Shown here one piece after another: positions 23,540 to 35,588 of a stretch of 64,000 bases of DNA. The DNA lies in the NCBI GenBank assembly GCA_030686995.1, contig CM060704.1:120072042-120136041 (forward strand). The letters are read 5' to 3'. This stretch comes from Artemisia argyi. Taxonomy: Eukaryota > Streptophyta > Magnoliopsida > Asterales > Asteraceae. The notes under the pieces are model-generated. The model was not told the origin of the DNA and did no database searches. It worked only from the letters and a program-made list of their open reading frames with translations. Every line of letters begins with the position of its first letter. Within the stretch, counting starts at the first letter, position 1. Both the position numbers and the translations under genes were made by a program.

Positions 23540-24060
23540 GGTTTGTGATAATATTAAGGGTCCGTTTGGTTTGCAAATTCACAAGGACCAATTATTTAAT
23601 TATCCGAAGGTTTGGGGGTGTGTTTTGGCAATCTTCCAAAGTTCTCATAAGGGTATTTTCTGCCAAGTTTCCATAGTCCAAGGTTTTATGTTGACTTTTC
23701 ACCTTTGACTTTTCCAGGGACTAAAACTGCCAAACTTTCAAACTCCAGGGACCTGTTATGTAATTTCACCAAACTTTGCAACAAGGACCAATCCTGCCAC
23801 ATATGAGAAGTACAAGGACAAAAATTGTTTTTCTCAAAGTTTTAATATCCCAGGGACCATTTTTGACAATTTTCCAAACTTCAGGGACTAAACTTGACAT
23901 TTTGTGAAACTTTGCACCAAAGGACTAATTATGTAACTTTTTGATTTAAAAGGACCTTTGGTGACTTTTTCAAGTTTTTAGAGTAACCAGGGACTAGATT
24001 TGACAACTTTTGAAAGTTGAGGGACTGAAACTGCCAATTGTGCAAACTTTGATTATTTTT
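23540..24060 (+). repeat. Degenerate minisatellite in the solo LTR
   Basis: About ten irregular copies of a 35-50 bp phrase alternate agggactaaa(a/c)ctgcca or agggaccatttttgac with a ttttccaaacttc-type half. Spacing is uneven, so it looks like an old, diverged array. Confidence 0.65.
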
Positions 24061-25139
24061 CATTTATTTTTGATTATTTTGCATTTGAAACATATAAAAC
24101 ACATTCCTGGGATATTTTCACTATTTTGATGCAATATTGAGTGTTTTTAGATGTTTTGGCAGCTTAGAAAAGGTAAAAATGATGAGTATTTACACACTCA
24201 TCAAAGATACATGCCACCCACAATATAGGTGTGTGTTTGTTTCATCATACCTATAAGTTGTATAGCCATATGGTTGTTTGGTTTAGTACAACAAAAACTT
24301 TACACCTTTTATTTGATTCATTCACAGGTACACACGTACATCCCAACACATCCCGATACATTACATATTACCTATCAGATCATATACAAGTTAAATGTGT
24401 ATTTGGTTGAGCATAATTATAACCTACTTGGGTGTTTGGTTGAGCAACATATACACAGATACATTCCAATACACATATACATAGTTCAAGGCTCATGTCT
24501 ATGTTATTTTCAAACCCATAACTAAGTAACTAACACACAATCTTGTCTAGAACAACTATTCCAATTATCTCCTACCAAGAAACACATTTACATATCACCA
24601 ACAACAATATAAGTTTTCAAAGTTCGTATATTCATACCTGGTACATCCACATTTTCAGGGTCACTAGTTAAATCAATGGTAACACCAGATCCTCCAGCAT
24701 CATTCCCCATTTGGTCACTTGACCTTCTGCTTCTTCTAACTTCAAAATCAACATGCAAGTATGCATTTTTTTTCAGTACACGCTTACACAATACACTAAA
24801 CATTAAAATGGAAAGATCAAAAGATGGATAAATTACCTATCAAATTTGGTGGTAAATCACCAATGCCTTGCTCGTCTTCTATTATACTCATGCTTTTTAT
24901 AGCCCTAGTTTCTAATCACTTGCTACACAATCGCAATCGCCAAAGTGTAGCCGGATATATTTCTTGATTATACGGAATTAATTTTTTGAAGGGATTGAAA
25001 GACGGGACTTAATTGTAACTGATGATGTTCTGCTTCTTTGACTTTAAGTCAAATCATATTCTCATTTATTTAGGTGTAGGTGGATGCAAAATATCCCGCC
25101 TTTCATTAGTAATACTTTGATACATATACCCCTGGAGTT

Positions 25140-25259
25140 GTTAATTACAATATTACCACTCATCAAACATTGATCTCATTTAATAACAAAAAAAATGATC
25201 CAATGGTCCATATTGGGTCTTACTTTTACCATTTTAAGAATGATCTCATTATAACCCTC

Positions 25260-25263
<4 letters not shown>
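25140..25263. repeat. Probable right terminal repeat of the large MULE
   Basis: From the taattacaat(a/t)...ccactcatc segment, through tgatccaatggtc, to the final cccctatata, this stretch runs parallel to the right TIR of the second Ulp1 element (51,235-51,350). It lies 370 bp outside the Ulp1 start codon, against 426 bp in the second element. The left partner is not in the window. Confidence 0.5.

Positions 25264-25354
<91 letters not shown>
25264..25354. repeat. (TA)n microsatellite, 91 bp
   Basis: Uninterrupted TA dinucleotides between the presumed MULE end and a MITE. Confidence 0.97.
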
Positions 25355-25358
<4 letters not shown>

Positions 25359-25724
25359 CCAGATCGATTGAGAATGTTTTTATTTTGAGAAAATTGAGAA
25401 TGTTTTCAAAAACGATATATTTTTAACTTTGATTCATGTTTTTAAGTGTAAAACTCATTTTAATGTGATTAAAATTCAAAATGTTTAAAAAAAATTGAAT
25501 CAATGTTAAACGTCTCTCGATTTTGCAATATATGTAGAATACTGAATCATCTGTACAAATTTAATGAATCATCATCGTAACTCGATTTTAATTTGTGATT
25601 TATATATTCGATTCACCATAAAATGATGTTTACTTCTGAATCAAATAAAAAACATGAATCAGTTTGTTTAAACGAAGATTTCTCAATTTTCTCAAAATAA
25701 AAACCTTCTCAATCGATCCGGATT
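25355..25724. mobile_element. MITE with about 50-bp terminal inverted repeats
   Basis: The left arm (aatccagatcgattgagaat, then a tttttattttgagaaaattg stretch) and the right arm (its complement at 25,675-25,724) match over about 50 bp with about three mismatches. The 270-bp centre is AT-rich and non-coding. Both ends sit in TATA sequence, so a TA target is likely (Tc1/mariner-like or similar), but the superfamily is not certain. Confidence 0.8.
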
Positions 25725-26518
25725 CTATATATATAAATATAAGGAAAAAATATGAAAGTACATCTTAGAGTATTACCTCATCAGTCTTTTACTCATAATG
25801 CAATACGTGGGGACATGACGACACATGTGTCTGGACGACACGTGCCGGACGACAGCTAGACGACACGCGTCCAAAAGAATCATACCGGAAAGATAGTTAG
25901 GATAAACAGCTTCAAACGGCTATATGTCATGAACATTGCCACGTGTTAAAGGTAAGCACCCTTTTAGCCAAAGAACCTCTTTTACCGAGCGATTCATAGC
26001 AACAACTGAATGTGAGCCGCCTACCCGGATAGTACTGGATATTATCCCCACGTGAACGCAAGTACGCAACGCCTAGCATCAAACTCAAGGCGAAGCTAAC
26101 ACGTTTCTTTCATCAGTGTTAGGTGCTCGAAGGACATCATTTACCAAGTGTGAAGCAACTTACCTGTATTCAATCCGAAGAGCACTTTACCTTTAGAAAT
26201 TCCACATTAGTATTGTCGACGATTATGATTATTCGCATTTTTACAATAATCTAGTAATTACACGCTAGAAGAAATTTACCATACGTTATACCATATCAAT
26301 TAAAAGTGACATTTTGCAAATCGTCTTGTAAAGAAAATGGTACGTATCAATTATTTAAAGATTCTTCACTATTAAAATATGAAGTGAAATTCATGGTAGA
26401 TAGATAAACCAACAAGGAGCATGTCTAACATAAAATTCAACAACAACAGTAGCATCTTATCCCCTCTATCTTCATTTCTTCACCCACCACCTTACCCCAT
26501 CTCACACGACGGCGCGTG
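25725..26518. other. Upstream region of the ELO gene
   Basis: No coding feature. At 25,800-25,875 there is a GC-richer patch with repeated (g/c)gacgacac(g/a)tg(t/c)-like motifs. No confident TATA box was chosen. Confidence 0.5.
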
Positions 26519-27328
26519 ATGTCCACCTTCCACACCACCCTCCACTACTACCTAGTCAACCACCCAACCATCACCAACTACCAATGGACACCCAACCAAA
26601 CACCAGGCTCATCACTTCTCTTCCTCACCATAACCATCCTAACTTACCTCACTCTCACTTTCACTCTCCCACGCGCCAATCTCCCACTCATCAACCCCAC
26701 GCGCCTCCGTTTCATCTCCACCGTCCACAACCTAGTACTTTTGATCATGTCCTTAACAATGGCAGTTGGATGCACACTTGCCACCTTGTCACAAATGTCC
26801 GACACGCGTTGGATCTTTTGTTTTCCTAATCCAACGCATGCACGTGGGCCTGTATTTTTCTGGGCCCACGTGTTTTATTTCTCTAAACTCTACGAGTTTA
26901 TAGATACCCTTTTGATTATTTTAAGTGGGAGTAATCGACGGCTGTCGTTTCTCCACGTGTACCATCATTGTACCGTTGTTTTAATGTGTTATGTTTGGTT
27001 GTCTAGTGCACAATCTTTGTTACCTATAGCACTTGTTACTAATGCTAGTGTGCATGTGCTGATGTATGCTTATTATTTGTTATGTGCACTTGGGTATAGA
27101 CCATGGTGGAAGGTACTTGTAACTAACTGTCAGATTGTTCAGTTCGTGTTTAGTTTCGTCGTGTCGGGATTAATGTTGTATTATCATTTTAGCAGTGAGG
27201 GTCCGGGTTGTTCGGGTTTTTTGGGTTGGTGTTTTAATGCGGTTTTTAATGCTTCTCTCTTGGTGCTTTTTGTTAATTTTTATTTTAAGAATTATGATAA
27301 GAAGAAGAGTATGGAGAAAAGGGTGTGA
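26519..27328 (+). CDS. ELO-type very-long-chain fatty acid elongase (GNS1/SUR4 family)
   Basis: This single-exon gene encodes 269 aa from the ATG at 26519. The family catalyses the condensing step of fatty-acid chain elongation with malonyl-CoA in the ER membrane. The histidine box HVYHH is present (FLHVYHHCTVVLMCYVW), preceded by the family block KLYEFIDTLLIIL. Several hydrophobic segments span the protein, and it ends in a lysine-rich KKKSMEKRV tail typical of ER membrane proteins. Length fits the family (about 270-300 aa), and plant ELO-like genes are often intronless. GTG at 26516 is in frame, but ATG is the natural start. It is separated from the convergent DUF639 gene by 0.8 kb. No damage seen. 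Confidence 0.93.
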   Translation: MSTFHTTLHYYLVNHPTITNYQWTPNQTPGSSLLFLTITILTYLTLTFTLPRANLPLINPTRLRFISTVHNLVLLIMSLTMAVGCTLATLSQMSDTRWIFCFPNPTHARGPVFFWAHVFYFSKLYEFIDTLLIILSGSNRRLSFLHVYHHCTVVLMCYVWLSSAQSLLPIALVTNASVHVLMYAYYLLCALGYRPWWKVLVTNCQIVQFVFSFVVSGLMLYYHFSSEGPGCSGFLGWCFNAVFNASLLVLFVNFYFKNYDKKKSMEKRV

Positions 27329-28161
27329 TTGTAGTTTTGGATCGAGAGTTGTACAACACTTGTGTTGGATAATGTAACGAGTTGCTTGTTGTAGCTTCAT
27401 CGAAAACTAATGAATGAATTTTGTTGTAGCATTTTGTTATGAAATTTTCGATGGCAAGTTGATCAACTGGAGATCTTTTTCTGGTATATTTTGCTTTCAC
27501 TGAATGGTATCTGCACAAGCGGTACCATATTTTTCTCAGAATTTCCTTTAATTTTTGGAATAACCTGAAATTATTACATTCTGGCAAGCTGTGGCTGAAT
27601 GCCTGAATGGTTAAGTACTATCTATACAAGAACAGTACAGTGAATGAATACAAGTTACTAATGGCAAATGGTTTTATAAGATCCAAGGTTAACTGTTGCT
27701 AGCATGCCATGGCAATAACATTTACTTTATTGAGCAACAAGAACTTTTGTGCAGATCCTGTATTCAGCAATGAAAAACAACGGAGGATGTAGATGCATGG
27801 TTGCAGCTTTCTAGATTTTTGCTGGTGCATGTCCCTGCGTTAGCTTGGTTGATGCAAGGAAACCATGACCATTTTTCATTCTTTTACAACTATGTTGGAA
27901 GTTGAAACCGATAAACCATATTAAGAGATTCAAATGTAACAAAGATTTGAAGTCAATTGTACATTATTTTGCTTTGAGCGTTCATAGATGTGGTTCTCTC
28001 ATTCATTCTGAACTATAGCAAAATAATAATGAGCTACTGAGATTTCACATGAACTCTGTTTTGAAACTAATCTAAGTACAGCTTCTGCATACCAAAACTT
28101 TGTACTGTACAAATATTCAAAATGATACAGATATGATAACATAATAATAATTGCCAAAATT
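27329..28161. other. Intergenic region between convergent ELO and DUF639 genes
   Basis: AT-rich 3' flanks; no coding feature or repeat was recognised. Confidence 0.5.
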
Positions 28162-31100
28162 TTACTGTTTTCTCTTGGTTCTTTCTAAATTAATCAAATT
28201 GTTTCTTTCCTTCTTTTGAATTACGGGATCAATATCATTTGACTTGAATGGCAATACAGAAACAGGGGTAGCAGGCACAGTCTCCCAACGATCTCTTAAG
28301 AACCTCATGAACTTCTTAACAGTTTCCCTCCTGAACTCGAGTTCTCTTGTGAAAATATCAAATATAAAGAAAGAAAGAATATACTTAAAAGGGATGGTGA
28401 GGAGAACAGCAGAGCCAAACAAAAGAACCATTGCAACCTCCGTTGTTATCTGGTAGCATCAGAAACAGAATACGTAAGGGAAAATGCACACAAAAGAACA
28501 ACAGACTTTGCATATATTATTGTGGCTTCGGGTAGAAACAGGTCAGACAGTTTGACATGTCGGTATATTTATTTTTGTAGTAGTTAATATGTTTATTAAA
28601 GTTACAGAAATGATACAATAATTATGCCGGTTATCTACGTTTTGCAAGAAAATCTTTGAATAAGGTATACAAATATGCATCAAAATTAGATTTCCGGACG
28701 ACTTTCAACTCGTCCACATTTAATATTATTTTCTTATTTGACCCATATAAAACACAACCCAAATTTAACCCAATAATAAGTAAATGGGACAAATATCGTA
28801 CACCTAGGTTATAGTAACCTAATGTATTTCTTATTACGCAAAATAGCAACGTAAATTCATCTTATATATTAGCATTTACAGCGACCTCTACCTGTACAAT
28901 GCTGATATGGTTCGCCAAGTCAGATGCATGGATCTTTCTTTTGTTAACCAAATATTTTAACATCTGTTCTCTCAAAATAGTCATTCCTCCCTCACAATAT
29001 CACTTTTAAAATATTATAATGACACATTGCTATAACCAGTAAGAAAGTTGCTCTAGGTTGCTATTTTGCATAAAAAGTATTGTGCACAAGTAGCAAAGTT
29101 TGTTGCTATTTCATGCAATTTTCCTGAAAAAATTGAAACCCAGTGTTCTATTATAACCAACGACTACTAGTACCTGTGGTTGGCCTGCAAGAAGAACTGT
29201 GCGGATCTTTAACAGGAAAACATTAACCGTCTGCATATACTTTTCTACATCACGCATGGCTTCTTTTACTGCTATTATCTTCTCAATTGTATTAGATGGT
29301 GGCTGATCATGTATGGTAACTTTGCCAAAAGATCTTCCAAGGCGGCCCTGTTCCTTTAACCCTTTTACTACTAACATGAAGGTAGCCAATGCCATCAATG
29401 TTGTAGGGAACACATAAGACAACAGATTTCTGAAAAAGAAGAGAAGAAACATCAAACTTGATGAGTAATAAAACCAGCTTAACTCTCACATAAAGATTAA
29501 ACAAATGCTTATTAGTTAACGCCACTCTTCACGAATTCATGCTTAATTATTGATAGTGATACGATTGATTTTCGTTAACAATATTATGCTAGTTTGCTGT
29601 TCCTAGGGGGTTTTAGATGTTTAACTACATAAACTGAGAGAGTTTATAGTAATTTACCTGAAGATGAGTGCATATATAAATGCAAGAAAAGATGCAGTCA
29701 AGAGTGGTTCTTCCCATCTTCTAAGTTTGTCAAAGCTTTTGGCAGCCATTGTCAAAGGAAGCAAAAGCTCCTGAAAACAATATGATGAACATGAACTAAT
29801 ACAAACTCAGGGAAATCTTTGCTTGAAAATAAATCTTTGCTGATGAATGGGTCGAAATGGGCTATACACATCACTAATGGGTCAATTTGGGTCAAACGAG
29901 TAGAAAGTCTCCGAGAGTGCATAAAACCTTCCAAATCATTTTAGTAAAAAAAGATTAGATTGGTTTCTAGAAATTTTATTATAATCATTTATAACACTCT
30001 GATTATACAAATAGAATCTAATAATTTATAACAAAGTGTTTTAGAGTAAACACAACTTGACCAAACCTACGAGGTAAACAGAGTGTGTGAAATCTTTATC
30101 CACGACTTGTTACCCAACCCACCACTTTGACACCTCTATCTAATTATCCACGACTAGTCGACTACTTATGGATGCACAAATATACCATCCGAGGTAAACT
30201 GAGTGTGTGAAATCTTTAAAACAAGATATAAATAGAGGCAATCAGATGAAATTTAACCTTGAAAAGATCGATATTACTAGGAATCCCTTCAATCATGGCA
30301 GCATCAATTGTAGCTTGGGTACTTTCAACCACTTGGTATTTATCCCTACATGTAATCGCCGCCTTTTCTACCAGATTTTTATCTCCAACAACATGATTTT
30401 TACTCAACACTAGATCTTGTCTCACCGTACAATTCTTCCAAAAGACAATAGAATCATTGAAACTCCATGACGGATGTTTCATCCACTTCCTTAGATAAAC
30501 ACTTCTATCAACATCATATACATGATTGCTGTAAACTACAGATACCTCACCAGTAGCCGTAGAGTTGATTTCCTTGAATCTTGTGGTCAATGGTCCACCC
30601 CAAAAGTTGACCGCCAGTGTTTGGTGTACAATTTGACCATAGGGTGCATTTTGTAAATATGAGAATGGAACAAGTTTAGTAGGCTCTTCCAAAAGTTTTT
30701 TAATAGATTGTAGAGCTTGAAGTCTTGCAATGCTATTAATAGCGCAATTTGTTGCCCTTTGTTTACCCTTTTTAGCACCATAAACATTTTGTACTGATTG
30801 GTCATTTTTCTTGGGTCCAAAGTCTCGTATGAATTGGTGTACAGATATGACTTCTTTTATAAAAGCATACCAGACGTCTCGCCTCATCTCACCACCAAAA
30901 TCAACAAACTCAAGTTTCCATGCTTCAGAGCTGAGAAGATGCCAATATGTGAGCTTTGATATATATGTACACAAAATATGTAAGACGGAAACATATGAAT
31001 TTGATAGGTCTAGAAGATGGAATGTTGAAGCTTACTCACTCGGGACCAGAAGTAATGGACACAGCTGAGTCAAAAAGATCAGAATCCAATGGTCCCACCC

Positions 31101-32578
31101 TGGTTTTCTCTACCCGTGAACCATGCCTAGTAAGATCCACTCTAATAGCATCTCTTTGGCCCCTCAAGCCAATTTCCTGCAAGTTAAAGTATGAAAAGGC
31201 GAAATTGGAGGGTTAAGTTGGGGTTTTTTTAGTAATAACAAGACAACAAGGAAACGGTTTGAATAGTTTAAAGCTACCTAGAGCATATTCAAGAACTTAC
31301 AACTTCCTTAATTGCTTGTATTGCTAAAATAAGATAATTTGTTCAAAAAATTCAATTGTTTCGATATAAATTAACATAGTCTTGATTACAAGACATTCTA
31401 AAGTCCACTTAGTGTAATGCTATCACAAGACAAATAATCAATAGAATTTGATATCTATGAATAAGATAAAAGTTGAAGCATGGTTCAGTGTGCAGCTTAA
31501 GGGATGGAAAAATTACATAATCGGGTACTTACCTCAAAGTAAAGTGCTTTATCGGTCAGTGTTAATTTTCCGGGCCATGCCATATTCTTCTCCCATTTGA
31601 GAACAGGTCTTTTTCTGCCAGAACCAAGGCATAAGATTCTCTCACCAGAAATAGGAGGACTTTCCTCAAAAATGTAAGATTTTCTTCCTTCACACACTCT
31701 GCAGCATGGAGAAGACTGGCATCAGAAAATGAACATTACTTGATTGTAAATTATGGAGTGTTTTCTTAGTGGTGGCGAGATTTGAGGGCTGGATAAGGTG
31801 TGTTAACACAGTTTGTTTTTTAGTAATGGTCAAAAGGTGTTGATGCTTTTTTGTACTGGTCAAAAGGTGTAAATGCTTTTTTGTCCTCCTTTCTAAAAAC
31901 TCATTACAATTGATGTGTTAATTATGATTACAATAATAATCCATATATACGAATATAGAGATTTAGGAGGTTGTATGCCCTACAGAATTTTGAGGGACTT
32001 ACAACCCATTTGAGCCATCCCCCCTTGTGTATAAATACTTCGATTTGACCCAACGGAATAGAACACACTGAAATCGACCCGTTCATAAGGAAATGGGTTT
32101 GAATGCTACGTCTAATGTATTTGTTAAGAATGTTTATAGAAGCATAAAAACATGAACAATGAGCCTAAAAGACAATAGTAGCATGAAACTCACTTTAGAA
32201 GTTCATCAATATATGTTGACCACACTTGAAATGAGATCCCTTCCTGAGCACCAGCAAGAGCTTTGAAAAGATTATGAGCTGTCGGGTAATCAGCTAAACC
32301 AGAAATAGCTGGAGCAATGCGAACAAATGCCTCTTTTCTTACAAGCTTCCTCTTCAAGATTAAAACAATTAAAAATTTAGGTTTTATTCATAAATCATAA
32401 TATATTTAATGGAGCAACTAATAGAATGCAAAAGTTTGTTACTAATCCTAACTCTTCAATTCCCTTCCTAAAACTAAGGGGTATGTTTCGATGTGTGTGT
32501 TGCAAATGATTAGGTGATATTCAACAATCAGAATCACAAAATGCCATAATGGTATGCAGAAAAAGGTGTTTTGGTTCA

Positions 32579-32641
<63 letters not shown>

Positions 32642-35588
32642 AAGTTGTAATAATCAGACAATCAGCTTTTAAAGTGTTTGACAATTTTGTTATTAATTAT
32701 AGTAAGAAACTAAATAGAATGACCAAACAAGACGTTTTTTGGGAATGTAACAGGAGACATCTTACAGATTGGGGGCAGAAGTCTCAGATTTGGTTATAAG
32801 AAACTTTCTTTGATAATGAGTCTTACTACAGCTAGTAAGAAACTGATAAATTGACCCTTAAATATTCTGATAATTAGAAGCAGGCTATGTTTATAACAAC
32901 AACAATACCCAATCCTGCCGGAGAAGCAGGCTATGTTTATTGAAATATCAAAATATAAACACTGGTTATTGCAACTTCAAGTCGCAGAAGTAGCAGTAAG
33001 CAGATAATAAGTTTGAAAACACATATAAACACCCGTAAACTGGCATGGTCTTTTTAGGACATACAAAACCAAATCTTACTTATGTACGATTCACGAACTG
33101 CCTCATTGATATATATTAAATAAGAAAATGAACCTGAAATGGAACTTTCTCTGAGGAATCTTTCGGCTTGCTGTACGGATGCTCCCACGCAAGCATGGTT
33201 ACAAATATTAGTGTTTGAAAGGCTCGATCCTATCATACGAAATTTATAATCATAAGAATATTAACAAGTAAATAAACAACTACCTCTAATTTTACTATCA
33301 AATTACAAAATTTGTTTTCTCAAAATAATATCTTACCTTTTAGATAATATAACCTTTTTTAAATAAGAAAGACGCATGTTTCTTAAACTTTTGAATCAAT
33401 TTTCATATCACAAATCCAAGAGTGGTAGGGACTTCTTCACATATTGAACTCTAGGTTTTTTTCCATTTTAGTAGTCCATATGATAAAGACTGATATAACT
33501 ATCATTATTTCCTAAATGTTAAACAAATATCTATATTAATCATGAGTAGAAATCAGAAGTAACTAAAGTAACAAAACAAAGTTTTTTTTAGCTCAAATTT
33601 AACGACATTATTGTTACATTAAACTTGCAAACCTTAAGGCAAGGATGAATTTCAGAATCATCTCTGCACAAAAATCTAAAGCAGCAATACTCCACCAAAT
33701 TACGGGCATTACTAGACACATTTTCAGGTACAAGCGCTTGAAATAACATCTGCATTTTCTTCCCTGTCAATCCATTCATCCTGCATTTTCATGAGTCTAA
33801 ATACTTAAGGGTATCACCATTCTTCAACAAATTCCATATATGACTTCTTAATATCAATTTTACTTGACACAAATATGGGTTTGATAAGTGTTGTGAAATA
33901 TACAGTTTTAAAACAATTTTTTTAAAGTCATTGAAGCACTAGCATATGCCAACCTGCTAAACTGCTCAATGGAAATAACAGCAGCTAAAGAAAGATTCCC
34001 CGTTGGCGTCTTTATGTCAATAGTGTGTTCTGACATGAATAGTTCCTCCATGTCATCAGTCTCATATGAATTTCCAAGTGGGGGATTTTTAACTTGAACA
34101 TTCTTTACTAACGGAGAAGTCAATTCATTCAGATAGTTTGTCGTTTTTGATACCCAAATGTTTATTTTGTCTTGCATCAAACCTGCCATGAAACAGAACC
34201 CAATTTAACTTATGTATTCAAGACAAAACAACGGTACATATTCAACTGACCATAGAAATTTACTGAAAAAGATCGTTGAAAAGTATATCTGAAGCTCCTA
34301 GCATATAAGCATTCTAAGAAGCTGACTAAACGCATAATTTGAACCATTTTATGTGGGCTAATGGCCTCTTATCTGAATATATAACCATCATCTGGGAAAT
34401 GCAAAAGCATCACTAATAAATTACAAATGTAATTTGTAGGTTTTATTTGTAGAAATGATGATTTATTAGAAACAGTAAATAAGAAAAATGCGATTCAATA
34501 TACATTTTCACAAGTGATTATATGATATTTAATCATCATGATCAGGTTGATTTGCAACAAAAACGAATTGTAGAACATAGTGTTTGATGTGCTGCTTGAT
34601 GTTTAATTTTGTGTCAGTTTGGAACTTATGAGCATTAATAGATCATAGATGATCAACAAGGAAATGTTTAAAAAAACAGAGATGTTTTAGGAAATGGGAG
34701 TAAAAGTACGGCAAATAGGTAAAATTTATTTTGATCATGAGAGAATCAGTTTTGTAATGGTTAGTATGTAACTATATTACAAGGAAAATGCCTCCTACTT
34801 GTTGTGCCTAACGCATGGAAAAATCAAAGGTATAGATAACAAGTCATATTTGTGTGGCTAGAAGTTAGGACTCACGAGGATGAATTAGGATGAATACTTA
34901 GCACGAGATATCATTAGACATAGTACAAAATTAAATAATAAGAATCACAAGTTATTTATCTAAACCATCCCCAAGATGGCCTAATAGTAACGCAAAGGTC
35001 TAAGAAGAGACCCGCGTTCAAAACTCGCTAGGTAAACATCTTCGGAAGGCCGAGAAAGAGTCCAGAATTGACAACGGGAATACCAGTTAGGCCGCATACA
35101 TCATAGCAAATAACACTCAACTATGCAAATCCAAACTACCTATATGATGATTCCAAAAGTTAACACTAGCTAAAACTAACTTAACATAAGAATCAAATTT
35201 TGTCACCATGATAATTGCACTATTGCTAAATGAGTAAATTCTCTACTCAAGCACACAGAGACACGCAATCTATTGCACAAACTAATATGATCAAGCTCAA
35301 AGTTTTCAGTGACCCACTACTCAAATTCAAAAACAAACAAAACCCACAAGCAAGAAACATAACTGAAACAAATGAAGTCAATACAAAAACCATATACTCA
35401 CTTTTATCCAAGTCACTGAGCTTGGTTCTATAATCACCCAAAGTTTTACCCAAAATCTTGAACCCATTTTTATTCTCTGAAGATGAGTTGTTAGCACATG
35501 CCACAACATTAAAGTAAGCTTTATGGTGGTGCTGATGCTGATAGATTAATGGGAATTGTGGAGTGGCTTTTATAAATTTTGATTGCAT
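28162..35588 (-). CDS. DUF639 family membrane protein, eleven exons
   Basis: Exons: 35588-35402, 34182-33954, 33780-33633, 33229-33134, 32351-32194, 31698-31533, 31176-31040, 30930-30258, 29770-29658, 29429-29174 and 28449-28162. All junctions are GT-AG with matching phases. The sum is 2,451 nt, or 816 aa, open throughout. Family hallmarks are FVRIAPAISGLADYPTAHNL, the segment around LEFVDFGGEMRRDVWYAFI, and C-terminal hydrophobic helices (LTASFLAFIYALIF, LLSYVFPTTLMALATFMLVV, VLLFGSAVLLTIPFKYIL). The N-terminus (MQSKFIKATPQF, rich in His, Asn and Ser) could be a plastid transit peptide, as suggested for some members. Biochemical role unknown. The ATG at 35588 is the first in frame; one at 35634 runs into a stop. 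Confidence 0.92.
32581..32640. repeat. Poly(T) tract, 60 bp, in an intron of the DUF639 gene
   Basis: Sixty uninterrupted T on the + strand, i.e. poly(A) in the transcript sense of the DUF639 gene. It may be the tail of a retroposed sequence. Confidence 0.95.
34965..35115 (+). mobile_element. Possible tRNA-derived SINE in intron 1 of the DUF639 gene
   Basis: gatggcctaatagtaacgca resembles a Pol III A box. Forty bases on, gcgttcaaaactcgc resembles a B box (GTTCRANNC). No tail or TSD was fixed, so the call is tentative. Confidence 0.35.

Larger units (their letters stand above)
19919..24203 (+). mobile_element. Solo LTR, 4.3 kb, in Ulp1 intron 2
   Basis: The 4,285-bp segment starts TGATCGAGTC and ends CACACTCATCA (TG...CA, with TGAT/ATCA inverted ends). 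It is flanked by aagat at 19914-19918 and 24204-24208, the 5-bp TSD expected for an LTR element. It splits the third copy of the 245-bp repeat. No internal domain or second LTR is present, so recombination between LTRs is likely. The interior is very AT-rich at 20.27-21.0 kb and carries degenerate repeats at 23.5-24.05 kb. A diverged relative lies inverted at about 57.9-60.4 kb. Confidence 0.75.
15672..24891 (-). pseudogene. Ulp1-type cysteine protease (C48-like) gene, damaged
   Basis: Exons traced on the - strand: 24891-24837, 24739-24638, 19221-18195, 18109-17981, 17702-17199, about 17130-16892, 16810-16630, about 16540-16403, 16290-16150 and 16067-15672. Exon 1 starts MSIIEDEQ. The basic N-terminus (exon 3) precedes the long plant-specific domain and then the C-terminal peptidase. 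Catalytic His lies in GNHFYVVCIH, Asp in VHILDN and Cys in NNVIDCGVF. The family removes SUMO-like tags, and Ulp1-like genes are carried by some plant MULEs. Damage: an 8-T run (18324-18331) is one base short for the frame to continue into DWCSYILGCLV; the join near 17,130-17,199 has no phase-consistent intron; the exon at 16.4-16.5 kb lacks an AG acceptor. There may be another exon at 17,776-17,857. Assembly error in the homopolymer is possible. Confidence 0.75.

Noticed and set aside
19910..24208. 9-bp direct repeat atcaaagat as a MULE target duplication around the 4.3-kb insertion
   Set aside because: The ends have no TIR. Moving the right border by three bases gives TG...CA ends with a 5-bp TSD, which fits an LTR better.
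25170..25355. Open frame of alternating Tyr-Ile
   Set aside because: Translation of the (TA)n array.
26516..26518. GTG as the start of the ELO protein
   Set aside because: It is immediately followed by an ATG in frame. Plant nuclear genes start at ATG.
32448..32684. Open frame with a long lysine run
   Set aside because: Created by the 60-bp homopolymer; no codon signature around it.
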